Assembly: GCA_009837815.1 (NCBI GenBank)
Contig: VXSV01000086.1
Coordinates: 1-46,927 of the forward strand
DNA from: Acidimicrobiia bacterium
GTDB taxonomy: Bacteria > Actinomycetota > Acidimicrobiia > Spongiisociales > ZC4RG35
DNA length: 46,927 bases
Direction: 5' to 3'
Part shown: positions 8,904 through 17,690 of the stretch, piece by piece
How the letters are laid out: each line of letters starts with the position of its first letter
Numbering within the stretch: position 1 is the stretch's first letter
Position numbers and translations under genes: made by a program
Notes under the pieces: generated by a model
Seen by the model: only the letters and a program-made list of their open reading frames with translations
Database searches by the model: none
What the model was told of the DNA's origin: nothing

Positions 8904-9911
8904 ATGAGAGTCCATGTCCGCGCCGGCGCCCGGTTGAAGCGGGCATGGGCTCGCCGGAGCGAAGATGGCGGGTATCGACAGTACGTGGTCTATCTGGCCT
9001 TCGTCTCGATACTTGCGGTCTTCGCTCTGATGCTGTGGGACGACGGCTTCCTGAGTTGGTCGAACCTTCTAAACATCGGCCGTCAAGCTGCTCCGATCGC
9101 GGTGATGGCGGTGGGCATGGCTTTCGCGCTGGCGTCGGCCGAGATAGATCTCTCGATCGGATCCACCGTGGCGCTCTCGTCGCTGGTCGCGGCGGCGGCG
9201 GTCGGCAATTACGGGTTCTTCATCGGGGCCCTGGCCGCGGTGGGGGTGGGAGCAGCGGTCGGGCTGGCGAACGGCCTGATCACGGTCAAGGTGAGGATCC
9301 CCTCCTTCCTGGTGACCTTGGGGACGCTGGGGATCATCAGCGGCATCGCCCGCAACATGAACAACCTGCAGTCCATGCCGATCCGAAGCGACGCCTTCTC
9401 CGCGCTGTTCGGCGCCGGGTCGCTGGGGCCCATCTCATCGCTGGTGATCTGGACCGCCATCGTCTTTGCCATCGGTCATTTCGCGCTGCACCATCTGCGT
9501 TGGGGGAGGCATGTTCTCGCCACCGGCGCCAACCGGGCGTCGGCCAAGGCGGCCGGTCTCAGCACCGACCGGATCAGGATAAGCGCTCTCATGGTCAGTT
9601 CGGTGGCTGCCTCCTTTGCCGGGGTGCTGCTGGCCGGACGGCTGGCCATCGGTCGCCACGATCTGGGCGAGAACGACCTGCTCACCGTGATCGCCGCAGT
9701 GGTGATCGGCGGGACCAGCCTGTTCGGCGGCCGCGCGTCGGTCGCCGGCGCGGTGACGGGGGCTCTGATCATGGCGATGCTCAACAATGGACTGATACTC
9801 ATGGGCCTCGAGGTGGCGGACCAGTTGATCGCCCGGGGTCTCATCATCATCGTGGCGGTGGCGCTCAGCATGAGGACGCCGTCGGAAAGTGTGGGTGACG
9901 ATGTTCCTTAG
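8904..9911 (+). CDS. Sugar ABC transporter permease (RbsC/BPD_transp_2 family)
   Basis: A 335-residue integral membrane protein with about eight to ten hydrophobic segments. The family signature is present: ASAEIDLSIGS in the first half and VVIGGTSLFGG near residue 270, the coupling loop to the ATPase. A polar N-terminal extension of about 25 residues precedes the first helix. It lies 42 bp after the duplicated binding-protein gene and overlaps the next gene by 11 bp. As the only permease in the operon it probably works as a homodimer. Confidence 0.92.
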   Translation: MRVHVRAGARLKRAWARRSEDGGYRQYVVYLAFVSILAVFALMLWDDGFLSWSNLLNIGRQAAPIAVMAVGMAFALASAEIDLSIGSTVALSSLVAAAAVGNYGFFIGALAAVGVGAAVGLANGLITVKVRIPSFLVTLGTLGIISGIARNMNNLQSMPIRSDAFSALFGAGSLGPISSLVIWTAIVFAIGHFALHHLRWGRHVLATGANRASAKAAGLSTDRIRISALMVSSVAASFAGVLLAGRLAIGRHDLGENDLLTVIAAVVIGGTSLFGGRASVAGAVTGALIMAMLNNGLILMGLEVADQLIARGLIIIVAVALSMRTPSESVGDDVP

Positions 9912-11106
9912 TTCTCTGATCGCCAGGAACCGGGCCTTCCTGGAGGCATCGGTCCAACTCCATCAGGACAACTTGATCCCTGCCAACAGTTACGTGCTCG
10001 ATCTGGATGCGGTGGAGGCGAATACCCGCCACATGGCGGCCGAGGCGCACCGCCGACGTCTGAAGGTGTATGCGATGAGCAAGCAGGTTGGCCGAGCCCC
10101 GGGGGCGCTCCGGGCGATCACCGACGGGGGCGCGGACGGCTATGTGGCGGTGGACATGGCATGCGCACGGCCCATTGTGGCCAACGGCCACCGGCTGGGC
10201 AACCTGGGCCACCTCGTTCAGGTGCCGAGAGCCGAGGCGGGCGAGGCAGCCAGTCTTGCGCCCGAGTATTGGACAATCTTTTCCCGGAACAAGGCGCTGG
10301 AGGCTTCCCAGGCCGTGTCCGGAGGCGACCGCACGCAACCGGTTCTCCTCCGGGTGTGGGATGAAGGAGATGTCTTCTATCCGGGACACGAGGGAGGCTT
10401 CCACGTCGACGAATTGTCGGCTGCGATCGAGTTCGTCAACCGTCTGGATGGGCTGACGTTTGCCGGGTTGACCACCTTTCCAGCCCTCCTGTATGACGCG
10501 GAGACCAGAAGGGTGAAGCCCACGCCCAACGTGGAAACTCTGGCTCGCGGCGTGGAGGTCGCTCTTGGACGCTTGGGAACGGGCTTTCCTATAGAGGTGA
10601 ATGCCCCCGGCACTACTTCCACTGCGGTGCTCGGGCTCCTGGCGGAGATGGGCGCCACCCAGATCGAACCGGGACACGGACTGACCGGCACCACGCCCCT
10701 CCATGCCGTGGAAGACCTTCCCGAACAGCCCGCCGTTCTCTACCTGACCGAAATTGCCCACCTGCATCAGGACGTGCCGCTCTGCTTCGGCGGGGGACTC
10801 TATGTGGATCCTGTCTTCGACCCCTATCAAACCAAAGTGGTGGCGGCCGGGGACCCCGAGGAGGTCGGCCTGGAGCCGGTCCGGATCGATATGCCGGACC
10901 CGGCGGGCATCGACTACTACGCCCGGCTCCATCCCCCGGAGGGTCGAAGGCTTCAAGAGGGAGACACTGTGATCGCGGGCTTTCGGATCCAAGCCTTTGT
11001 CACTCGGTCGTTGGTGGTGGGAGTGAAGGGCGTCAGCGTCGGGAATCCGGTGGTGTCGGGCATATGGAACGTGGACGGCGCACCGGTCGATTGGGGTCGC
11101 CGATGA
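9901..11106 (+). CDS. yhfX: YhfX-type PLP-dependent protein (alanine racemase-like fold)
   Basis: About 401 residues beginning MFLSSL, like the E. coli YhfX N-terminus as I recall it. ATG 9901 was therefore preferred over the GTG at 9889. The likely PLP lysine is K61 in YAMSKQVGR. Other family landmarks are GHLVQVP, the GLTTFPALL segment, IEPGHGLTGT and the C-terminal FVTRSLVVGV stretch. The fold is that of alanine racemase and D-threonine aldolase. The biochemical role of YhfX is not established to my knowledge; racemisation or deamination of an amino compound is inferred. Its place between the permease and ATPase genes ties it to the imported substrate. Confidence 0.82.
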   Translation: MFLSSLIARNRAFLEASVQLHQDNLIPANSYVLDLDAVEANTRHMAAEAHRRRLKVYAMSKQVGRAPGALRAITDGGADGYVAVDMACARPIVANGHRLGNLGHLVQVPRAEAGEAASLAPEYWTIFSRNKALEASQAVSGGDRTQPVLLRVWDEGDVFYPGHEGGFHVDELSAAIEFVNRLDGLTFAGLTTFPALLYDAETRRVKPTPNVETLARGVEVALGRLGTGFPIEVNAPGTTSTAVLGLLAEMGATQIEPGHGLTGTTPLHAVEDLPEQPAVLYLTEIAHLHQDVPLCFGGGLYVDPVFDPYQTKVVAAGDPEEVGLEPVRIDMPDPAGIDYYARLHPPEGRRLQEGDTVIAGFRIQAFVTRSLVVGVKGVSVGNPVVSGIWNVDGAPVDWGRR

Positions 11107-11870
11107 CCGCGCCGGCGCTCTCGGTGCGGAACATGTCGAAGGCGTTTCGAGCCGTGCAGGCCCTCGAGGATGTCTCCCTGGACATCCATCGCGGCCAGGT
11201 GACGGCGCTCCTTGGTGACAACGGTGCCGGGAAATCCACGCTGGTCAAGTGCATAGCGGGGGTATACCAGCCCGACTCGGGCACCGTGAGCATCGACGGC
11301 GAGACGCATCGCATCTCGTCTCCGGATGTGGCTCGGACCCTGGGCGTGGAGACGGTGCACCAGAACCTCTCGCTGATCGACAGCCTCAATGTGGTGGAGA
11401 ACCTGTTTCTCAACCGTGAGTACACACGGGGCGGGTCTTTCGGGTCCCGCATAGGTCTCCTCCACAAGAGGAGGATGTCCCGTGAGTGCCAGGCCACCCT
11501 GGCGCGGCTCGGGATCTCCATCCCCTCGCTGCGAAAGCCGGTGGGCCTTCTCTCTGGGGGCCAGCGTCAGGCCATCGCCATCGGGAGAGCGGTGGCCTGG
11601 GGACAGAAAATCGTTCTCCTGGACGAACCTGCCGCGGCCCTGGGCGTAGAACAGGCACAGAGGGTGCTCGATCTGATCGTGGCGCTCCGGGATGCGGACG
11701 TCGCGGTTCTGCTGATCACCCACAACATGGACCGCGTCACCCAGGTCTGCGACGGCGCGGTGGTCCTGCGCCGGGGCCGCAAAGCCGCCGAAGTGAAAGT
11801 CGATCAGGTCACCAAGGATGATCTCGTGGCATTCATCACGGGGGCCAAGACCACCGACAGCGGGACGTGA
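11103..11870 (+). CDS. Sugar ABC transporter ATP-binding protein (single ATPase domain)
   Basis: About 255 residues from ATG 11103, overlapping the preceding stop (ATGA). All ABC motifs are present: Walker A GDNGAGKST, signature LSGGQRQA, Walker B VLLDEPAA and the H-loop LITHN. The Q-loop is VHQNLSL. It has one nucleotide-binding domain, unlike the double-domain RbsA/XylG type, so it should dimerise as in the FrcA type. With the permease and the duplicated binding protein it forms a complete importer. Confidence 0.93.
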   Translation: MTAPALSVRNMSKAFRAVQALEDVSLDIHRGQVTALLGDNGAGKSTLVKCIAGVYQPDSGTVSIDGETHRISSPDVARTLGVETVHQNLSLIDSLNVVENLFLNREYTRGGSFGSRIGLLHKRRMSRECQATLARLGISIPSLRKPVGLLSGGQRQAIAIGRAVAWGQKIVLLDEPAAALGVEQAQRVLDLIVALRDADVAVLLITHNMDRVTQVCDGAVVLRRGRKAAEVKVDQVTKDDLVAFITGAKTTDSGT

Positions 11871-11916
11871 TACTCCTCATCGGCGTGCACGGGTACCTGC
11901 CCCGTCGGCCCTGAGC

Positions 11917-12660
11917 ATGAATCCGGTGGAGGTGATCGTGGAGGGAGATGCTCACACCTTGGCGCGCAGGGCCGCCGACGTGGTCCAGGAGTACCTTGGC
12001 TCCACGCAGGATCCGGTGCTGGGGCTCGCCACCGGAGCATCTGTGCTCCCTCTCTACGGCGAATTGATCCGTCGTCATCACCGGGAGGGTCTGAGCTTCA
12101 GGAGGGTGCGTTCCTTCTTGCTCGACGACTACATCGGTCTCGGTCCGGAGCATCCCCAGTGCTACGGCAACCTCATCGAAGCCGAGTTCGTCGGGCATGT
12201 GGACATCGACCCCGAAAACCTGTACGCGCCGGACTGCGGGGCTACCGACCCTGATCTGGAGTGCGATCGTTACGACCGGCTGGTGACCCGGGCGGGAGTG
12301 GGACTGCAGATCCTCGGGGTGGGGCGCAACGGCCATCTGGCGTTCAACGAGCCAGGGTCCTCCTTTGAGTCTCGCACACGGGTGGTACGTCTGGCGGCGG
12401 CTACCAGGGCTGACAACGCCCGGTACTTCGACGGCCCCGACCAGGTGCCGGCCCTTGCCATGACCCAGGGGATGGCCACGATCCGCCAGGCCGCCCATCT
12501 CCTGGTATTGGCGGCGGGACCTTCCAAGGCCGAAGCCGTGCGGGCGGCGCTCCAGGGGCCGATCACGTCTGCGGTTCCGGCCTCGGCGCTCCGGCTGCAT
12601 TCCAGGGTCACGGTTCTCCTGGATCCGTCGGCCGCCCGGCTCGCCGGACTGGGTGGGTAG
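11917..12660 (+). CDS. nagB: Glucosamine-6-phosphate deaminase-like protein
   Basis: 247 residues from ATG 11917, 46 bp after the ATPase gene. NagB-family features are present: the GLATG phosphate loop, the catalytic aspartate in FLLDDY (D70/D71) and the ring-opening motif GVGRNGHLAFNEP, with H140 and E145. N138 replaces the Asp of E. coli NagB; as I recall the Asn form also occurs in Bacillus-type NagB. The family converts glucosamine-6-phosphate to fructose-6-phosphate and ammonia. It points to an amino sugar as the substrate of this operon, but no sugar kinase or NagA is present, so the exact substrate may differ. Confidence 0.85.
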   Translation: MNPVEVIVEGDAHTLARRAADVVQEYLGSTQDPVLGLATGASVLPLYGELIRRHHREGLSFRRVRSFLLDDYIGLGPEHPQCYGNLIEAEFVGHVDIDPENLYAPDCGATDPDLECDRYDRLVTRAGVGLQILGVGRNGHLAFNEPGSSFESRTRVVRLAAATRADNARYFDGPDQVPALAMTQGMATIRQAAHLLVLAAGPSKAEAVRAALQGPITSAVPASALRLHSRVTVLLDPSAARLAGLGG

Positions 12661-12686
12661 GCCTCTCGTTTGAGCTTTAGGCCCGC

Positions 12687-13571
12687 TTACGGCAGGCGTT
12701 CACAAGCTATCCCGTTGTTGTTGGTGTCGATCAGCGCTACGTCGCCGTACAGGGGGAAATAGGTGTCGAACCACTCTTGGGCCTCTGCCTGGGTGGCGAA
12801 GTCATTACAACTCTTGGTGTTGCCGGGATTCTCCGGAACCGTCTCGTCGGCTGGTGCGGTGGTTGTGGCGGCAGACGGTTGGGTGGTGGCTGTGGTGGTT
12901 GTGGTGGTGGTGGCTTCCTGGACGGTCGGCACGTCGTTCTCGGCCCTGTTCCTGGCGAGAGCCTCGGTCCCTTCATCTCCGATCATCCCCGCCACACGGG
13001 ATATGGCTTCCTGGAAGATTTCATAGGCGGTCAGGAATCCCACCAGCGCTGATCGGCGGGCTTGGCCTGTGTCTGTGGACCGCAAGCCGTCGAGCATCTC
13101 CGCAGCTGTATCCGCCATAAGGACCACCGCCGCGGACGCGGTCTGATGTTCGAGGGGGATGTTGCCTTGCGCGGATGGCCGTATGCCCTCGAAGGCGTCG
13201 CGTAGCTCCTGGGCGCGCTGCGCGGCAGCCTCCATAGCCGCATCGGTTTCCCCGTAGGAAACCCCGACTTCGGATCGATTGTCCCAGTTCTCATTCAAGG
13301 TCTGTACGTCCGCAACCAGTTTGCCGATGTTGACCTCGACCGCCAACAGCACCTCGAGATAGTTCATCGACTCCTCGGTCAGAGAGATCAAGGTGGTCGA
13401 CGTGGTGGTGGTCTCCGGCAGGGTGGGTTCGGGCGGTGGAAGAGTGGTGGTTGCCAACCGGATGGTTGTAGTGGAAGTGATCGGCGCCAGGGTGGTGGGA
13501 ATGTCAGCGGAGGGATCGTCGCCGCAGGATGCACCGATCACGATCACTGCCATCAGGGCCCCCAGCTTCAT
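12687..13571 (-). CDS. Lipoprotein with C-terminal Excalibur calcium-binding domain
   Basis: About 294 residues from ATG 13571 (a longer frame opens at 13679 but only adds a non-signal-like extension). The signal peptide ends in a lipobox, IGASC. Thr/Pro-rich linkers flank a central helical region, and a second Thr-rich stretch precedes the C-terminal Excalibur domain of about 45 residues. That domain has the spaced Cys pair, CNDF and the DTNNNGIACE motif. Excalibur domains resemble the calcium loop of EF hands and are common on actinobacterial and Bacillus surface proteins. The function of the middle region is unknown. The gene is convergent with the deaminase gene, 26 bp apart. Confidence 0.82.
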   Translation of the reverse strand: MKLGALMAVIVIGASCGDDPSADIPTTLAPITSTTTIRLATTTLPPPEPTLPETTTTSTTLISLTEESMNYLEVLLAVEVNIGKLVADVQTLNENWDNRSEVGVSYGETDAAMEAAAQRAQELRDAFEGIRPSAQGNIPLEHQTASAAVVLMADTAAEMLDGLRSTDTGQARRSALVGFLTAYEIFQEAISRVAGMIGDEGTEALARNRAENDVPTVQEATTTTTTTATTQPSAATTTAPADETVPENPGNTKSCNDFATQAEAQEWFDTYFPLYGDVALIDTNNNGIACERLP

Positions 13572-13748
13572 GAGCCTACGCCGGAACAGGGTTGCCCGGG
13601 CAGAGCCGGGAGAGCCCGGAGGAGAGTCGGGGCCGCAGTGTCCCGACCAGGGTGTGAATACTGATCGCAATGTTGGCATGTTTCGTTCTTCTGCCAGGAA
13701 GACTACTCACGGACGATCCGGATGATGAGATGATCCTCCCGGGTCCAC

Positions 13749-14456
13749 TCAGGAAGAGCGCGCCGCCTTGCGTTTCCAGACCCTGGCGAGGTAGGAGACG
13801 GCGTCCGGGGTCTTGCAGGAGGTCCGACCGTGATCGACTTCCACCTTCCCGATGCGACCCGCGGCCTCCTCGGCTGCCTGCCGCAACTCCCGGCTCCGAC
13901 ACCCGATGGCGATCAGGGCGCCGTTCATGGAATGCCTGACCCGGTTGGCCGCAAACGCAATATGTCGTTCTATATGGGAAAGCTTTTCGGCGAAGTACTC
14001 GTGATGCGGAGAGCTTTCGACTTCCAGCGCCTGTGCGGCGACCAACGACCACCCGACCGTTCCGGCCCACTCATCTTCCGGGTCGGTGGTCCAATCCGTC
14101 GCCAGCTCGTCCCGGAAGCAGGTGCGACCCACCAGGGAGGCAAGGGCATCCGCCAGGACGTAGTTGTCAACATCGGCAAGGCGCTTGCGGAGGGTTCGCT
14201 CCGATATCCGGGAGGGGTCGTCCACCATCGTGGCCAACACCCGGGCGTCGTGGTTTCCCGAGGCCCACAACTCAACCGCCAGCTGGTGATCAGGACCCAG
14301 GCGTCCGGCGAGCTTTTTCAGGTTGGCGTAGCTGACTCCGAACAAAGGCCCTTTGACGCCATGCCGGGGGTAGACCTTGCGATTCTGGGCAGTGCCGAGT
14401 TCTTCCAGCTTGGCCAACGTTTTGCCGCATAGATCAGAAGAGACGGCGCTCGACAT
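13749..14456 (-). CDS. AlkD-like DNA alkylation repair protein
   Basis: 235 residues, all helical in character, matching the HEAT-like repeat family of DNA alkylation repair glycosylases (AlkC/AlkD, PF08713). Family-typical stretches include FGVSYANLKKLA near the N-terminus and LWASGNHDARVLATMV. AlkD enzymes remove cationic alkyl-purines without flipping the base; activity here is inferred from family membership. GAGGA lies a few bases upstream of ATG 14456. The gene stands alone between the Excalibur lipoprotein and the divergent serine hydrolase. Confidence 0.8.
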   Translation of the reverse strand: MSSAVSSDLCGKTLAKLEELGTAQNRKVYPRHGVKGPLFGVSYANLKKLAGRLGPDHQLAVELWASGNHDARVLATMVDDPSRISERTLRKRLADVDNYVLADALASLVGRTCFRDELATDWTTDPEDEWAGTVGWSLVAAQALEVESSPHHEYFAEKLSHIERHIAFAANRVRHSMNGALIAIGCRSRELRQAAEEAAGRIGKVEVDHGRTSCKTPDAVSYLARVWKRKAARSS

Positions 14457-14587
14457 GAGGTCCTCACATGTGGTCCGGGGGGATCGGCCTCAGTTTACGA
14501 TCCCGCGCCAAGTTATCCCGCGCCGGCAGGGGGCGGTGTTCCGTTTCACTCTTACCATTCGAGCAAAGGTGGCCGAAAGGAGACAAT

Positions 14588-15760
14588 GTGAACAACCTAT
14601 CCGCCGCGGCGGACGCGGTCCTGGATGGAGTGACCTCCGGGAGTCCCCGCGTGCCCGGTGTGGTCGCCCTGGCAACAAACCGCCAAGGGAACATCTACGA
14701 AGGAGCCCGCGGGGTCCGGTCCCTGGGCAACGGCGCGGAGATGACCACCGACACCATCTGCGCGATCTTCTCCACGACCAAGGCCATCGCAGGCGCCGCC
14801 TGTCTGCAGTTGGTGGAAGAAGGCAAGCTGGATCTCGACGCGCCGGCTAAGAATTACACGCCCGCCATCGGGGCACTGCAGGTGCTGGACGGGTTTGACG
14901 ACGACGGAAACCCCATGCTGCGTCCGCCGAAGCGTGATGTGACCACCAGGATGCTGCTTCTCCACACAGCCGGCCTCTCCTACTTCTTCTTCAATGAGAC
15001 GTACAACCGGTTGGCCCGGGACCACGGCCAAGTCAGCCCGGTCACGTCATCGAAGGAGTCGCTCATGACTCCCCTTCTATTCGATCCGGGCGACGAGTGG
15101 GAGTACGGAACGAACATTGACTGGGCGGGGCAGGTCGTGGAAGGGATCACCGGCAAGCGCCTGGGCGAGGTGATGCAGGAGCGCATATTCGAACCCCTCG
15201 GGATGAATTCCACCTCTTTTTACTTGAGCGATGAGATGCGGAGCCGGATGGCGTTGATACATCACCGAGATGACGACGGAGAGTTGAAGCCTCTCGATTT
15301 CGAGTTGCCGCCGGATCCCAAGGTGCACATGGCCGGTCACGGCTTGTACTCGACCGTGGAGGACTACATCAAGTTCATCCGAATGTGGCTGAACGACGGC
15401 ATGGGTCCCAGCGGTCAGGTTCTCGCCCCCGAAACCGTGGAGATGGCCGCGCAGAACGGCTTGGGAGAGATGAAGATCAAGGGTCTCCCCGCAGTGGACC
15501 CGTCTCTCACCAACTATGCGGAGTTCTTTCCAGGGATGCCCAAGTCATGGGCGCTGACCTTCATGATCAACGATGAGGACGCCCCGACGGGCCGCCCGGC
15601 GGGCGCCCTGGCCTGGGCGGGCCTGGCCAACCTGTACTACTGGATAGACCGGCAGAACGGAGTAGGTGGATTCTGGGCTACCCAGATCTTTCCGTTCGCG
15701 GACGCCACTTCGGTGGGCGGCTTCATGGACTTCGAGACGGCGATCTACGACAACCTGTAG
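14588..15760 (+). CDS. Beta-lactamase-fold serine hydrolase (class C/esterase type)
   Basis: About 390 residues from GTG 14588, which has AAAGGAG 5 nt upstream; an in-frame extension to 14468 lacks such support. The catalytic S62-T-T-K65 (SxxK) motif and Y173 of the YGT motif identify the PF00144 family (penicillin-binding proteins, class C beta-lactamases, EstB-type esterases). The LLLHTAGL segment is also typical. No signal peptide is visible, which argues for a cytosolic esterase or amidase rather than a beta-lactamase. The substrate is unknown. It is convergent with the transporter genes ending at 15864. Confidence 0.88.
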   Translation: MNNLSAAADAVLDGVTSGSPRVPGVVALATNRQGNIYEGARGVRSLGNGAEMTTDTICAIFSTTKAIAGAACLQLVEEGKLDLDAPAKNYTPAIGALQVLDGFDDDGNPMLRPPKRDVTTRMLLLHTAGLSYFFFNETYNRLARDHGQVSPVTSSKESLMTPLLFDPGDEWEYGTNIDWAGQVVEGITGKRLGEVMQERIFEPLGMNSTSFYLSDEMRSRMALIHHRDDDGELKPLDFELPPDPKVHMAGHGLYSTVEDYIKFIRMWLNDGMGPSGQVLAPETVEMAAQNGLGEMKIKGLPAVDPSLTNYAEFFPGMPKSWALTFMINDEDAPTGRPAGALAWAGLANLYYWIDRQNGVGGFWATQIFPFADATSVGGFMDFETAIYDNL

Positions 15761-15780
15761 CTGGCGAACCCTCCCAAACG

Positions 15781-15813
15781 GACGGAAGGGGGTTCCCGTC
15801 TCTGGGCCCCTTT
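15781..15813. terminator. Candidate bidirectional terminator
   Basis: The 103-bp gap between two convergent genes holds overlapping inverted repeats. AAGGGG (15786-15791) can pair with CCCCTT (15807-15812), and GACGG (15781-15785) with CCGTC (15796-15800). A short T-rich run follows on the plus strand. Confidence 0.35.
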
Positions 15814-15863
15814 CTGCTGTGAGTACGCGTCACGGCGGATAGGCGCCGCCGATCCGGTCCTGG

Positions 15864-16814
15864 TTAGCGGTAGCCACCGCCTCTTCTCAGGCTGTCCAGG
15901 GTAACGGCGATGATCAGTATCGCGCCGCGCACCACCGACTGCCAGTAGATCTGCACCTGGAGGAGAATCAAGCCGTTCTGGACGACCCCGATTATCAAGA
16001 GCCCTAGGAGGGTCCCCAATAGGCCCCCCCGGCCTCCGCTCAGGGCGATGCCACCCAGCAACACCGCGGCGATGATGTCCAGTTCGGCGCCGTTGAGGGC
16101 GCTTGGCAAGGCCGTGCCGCTCTGGGAGGTGAGCATCAGGCCCGCCAACCCCGCCAGGCAGGCCTGGGCCACGTAAGTCCAGCCTCGCAGGCGGTCGACC
16201 CTGATACCGACGTTGCGACATGCCTCGCTGTTGCCGCCTATGGCGTAGAGGTGGTTGCCTGCCACAGTGAACCGCATGAAGCACATTCCCATCACGACCA
16301 CCGCCAGGAACAGCCAAACGGTTATCGGGGCTCCGAGCCAGGACCCCCTCCCCAGTTCGCTCCAGGCGTTGACGCCGATCACGATGTTGTCGCCCCCGGT
16401 GGACACGAACGCCAGGCCCCGGTAGAAGAGCAGAGTTCCCAGCGTGGCGATGATCGGGTTGATCCGGAACTTGACGATCAGCAGGGCGTTGAAGGACCCC
16501 AGGACCCCGGCGGCGGCTATGCCCAGCACGCCGACCAGGACGCTGTTGACCTCCAAGGTGATCAGGCTCGCCGTGACCATGCCGGCCACAGCTGCCACGG
16601 CGGCCATGGAAAGATCCAGACCTCCGGCGATCATCACCACCGTCAAACCGATGGCGATCAAGCCTCTGATGGAGATGGCCTGCCCGATGTTGATGAAGTT
16701 GCGGGTTGTGAAGAAGAACTCGGACTGCCAACTGAAAAGGGCAATGAGCATCAGCAGTGTGATGAACAGTCCGATCAGGGTCCAGTTGTCCTGCCTCTTC
16801 AGAGCCGAGATCAT
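15864..16814 (-). CDS. Sugar ABC transporter permease (RbsC family), second system
   Basis: About 316 residues from ATG 16814, chosen because it overlaps the ATPase stop as ATGA; a GTG at 16883 would run back far into that gene. There are eight or more hydrophobic helices. The family motifs are IAGGLDLSMAA in the first half and VLLGGIALSGGRGG in the coupling loop, close to those of the ribose permease family. It is the last gene of a minus-strand operon of binding protein, ATPase and permease. Sequence differs clearly from the permease at 8904, so the two systems are not recent copies. Confidence 0.92.
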   Translation of the reverse strand: MISALKRQDNWTLIGLFITLLMLIALFSWQSEFFFTTRNFINIGQAISIRGLIAIGLTVVMIAGGLDLSMAAVAAVAGMVTASLITLEVNSVLVGVLGIAAAGVLGSFNALLIVKFRINPIIATLGTLLFYRGLAFVSTGGDNIVIGVNAWSELGRGSWLGAPITVWLFLAVVVMGMCFMRFTVAGNHLYAIGGNSEACRNVGIRVDRLRGWTYVAQACLAGLAGLMLTSQSGTALPSALNGAELDIIAAVLLGGIALSGGRGGLLGTLLGLLIIGVVQNGLILLQVQIYWQSVVRGAILIIAVTLDSLRRGGGYR

Positions 16815-17605
16815 TGGGCGGAACCATTGTTCATCTCGCCCGCTCCGTTCCGGATATGAGGTGGGGCAACTCCGGTTATCCACCCGATGATCTGGTTGGT
16901 GGTCGTCTCTGACGAGGGTGCGTAGGCCCAGAGTTTGCCTTGGCGGAGCACTGCGATGCGATCGGTTATGTCCAAGATGTCGCTCAGGTCGTGGGTGATC
17001 ACCACGACCGCTTTGTCTTGTCGGCGCATGCTGGTGATCAGGTGGTGGACTTGCTGGGTCTGTTCCACTCCCAGGGCGGCCGTGGGTTCGTCCAGAAGAA
17101 GGATGTTGCCTCCCATGGCGATTGCCCGCGAAAGGGCAACCGCTTGTCTTTGGCCTCCCGACAGCAACTCGACATCGGTCTTCTGAGACGCCAAGCTGAT
17201 GTTCAGGTCCTCGAGCATCACGTTGGCGTCGCGTTCCATCTTGCGGCGGTCCATGAAGTACCCGAAGCGGCGAGGTTCCCGTCCCAAATAGATGTTGTGA
17301 GCCACAGATCTGGTTTCCACCAGCGCCAGGTCCTGATAGACGGTGGCGATTCCCAGAGCTTGGGCGTCGGCGGGGCGGTTGATGGTTACCGGCCGCCCCT
17401 GGTATTCGAAAGAACCCTCGTCGGCGTGATAGTTTCCCGACAGGATCTTGATCAGCGTGGATTTGCCGGCGCCGTTGTCACCCAGCAGACCCACGACTTC
17501 TCCTGCACGCAGGTCCAGACTCACATCCACCAGAGCTTTGACTTGGCCGAACGCCTTGGAGACATTCGACAAACGCATCAGCGGCGGTTTGCTCGGTTCA
17601 CCCAT
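16811..17605 (-). CDS. Sugar ABC transporter ATP-binding protein, second system
   Basis: About 264 residues from ATG 17605. Walker A GDNGAGKST, Q-loop VYQDLAL, signature LSGGQRQA, Walker B LLLDEPTAA and the H-loop VITHD are all intact. It is a single-domain ATPase of the FrcA/sugar type, clearly related to the one at 11103. A 38-nt stem-loop separates it from the upstream binding-protein gene, and its stop overlaps the permease start, so ATPase and permease are translationally coupled. Confidence 0.93.
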   Translation of the reverse strand: MGEPSKPPLMRLSNVSKAFGQVKALVDVSLDLRAGEVVGLLGDNGAGKSTLIKILSGNYHADEGSFEYQGRPVTINRPADAQALGIATVYQDLALVETRSVAHNIYLGREPRRFGYFMDRRKMERDANVMLEDLNISLASQKTDVELLSGGQRQAVALSRAIAMGGNILLLDEPTAALGVEQTQQVHHLITSMRRQDKAVVVITHDLSDILDITDRIAVLRQGKLWAYAPSSETTTNQIIGWITGVAPPHIRNGAGEMNNGSAQ

Positions 17606-17631
17606 ATCTCGTTGTCCATGCGGTTGTGGAC

Positions 17632-17669
17632 GTGCCCGGTGGTCGCCATGGCGGCGGGCCACCGGGCAC
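17632..17669 (-). other. Stem-loop between binding-protein gene and ATPase gene
   Basis: A perfect 11-bp inverted repeat, GTGCCCGGTGG and CCACCGGGCAC, encloses a 16-nt loop that itself contains the palindrome CGCCATGGCG. It sits 22 bp after the binding-protein stop on the minus strand. There is no T-tract in the direction of transcription. It is likely an mRNA-stabilising or partial-termination element that lets the binding protein be made in excess. Confidence 0.55.
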
Positions 17670-17690
17670 AATCCTATTTCGTTTTCGCTT

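Noticed and set aside
11836-12600. 254-codon minus-strand open frame opposite the NagB-like gene
   Set aside because: The plus strand has all NagB motifs; the antisense frame has none and no ribosome-binding site.
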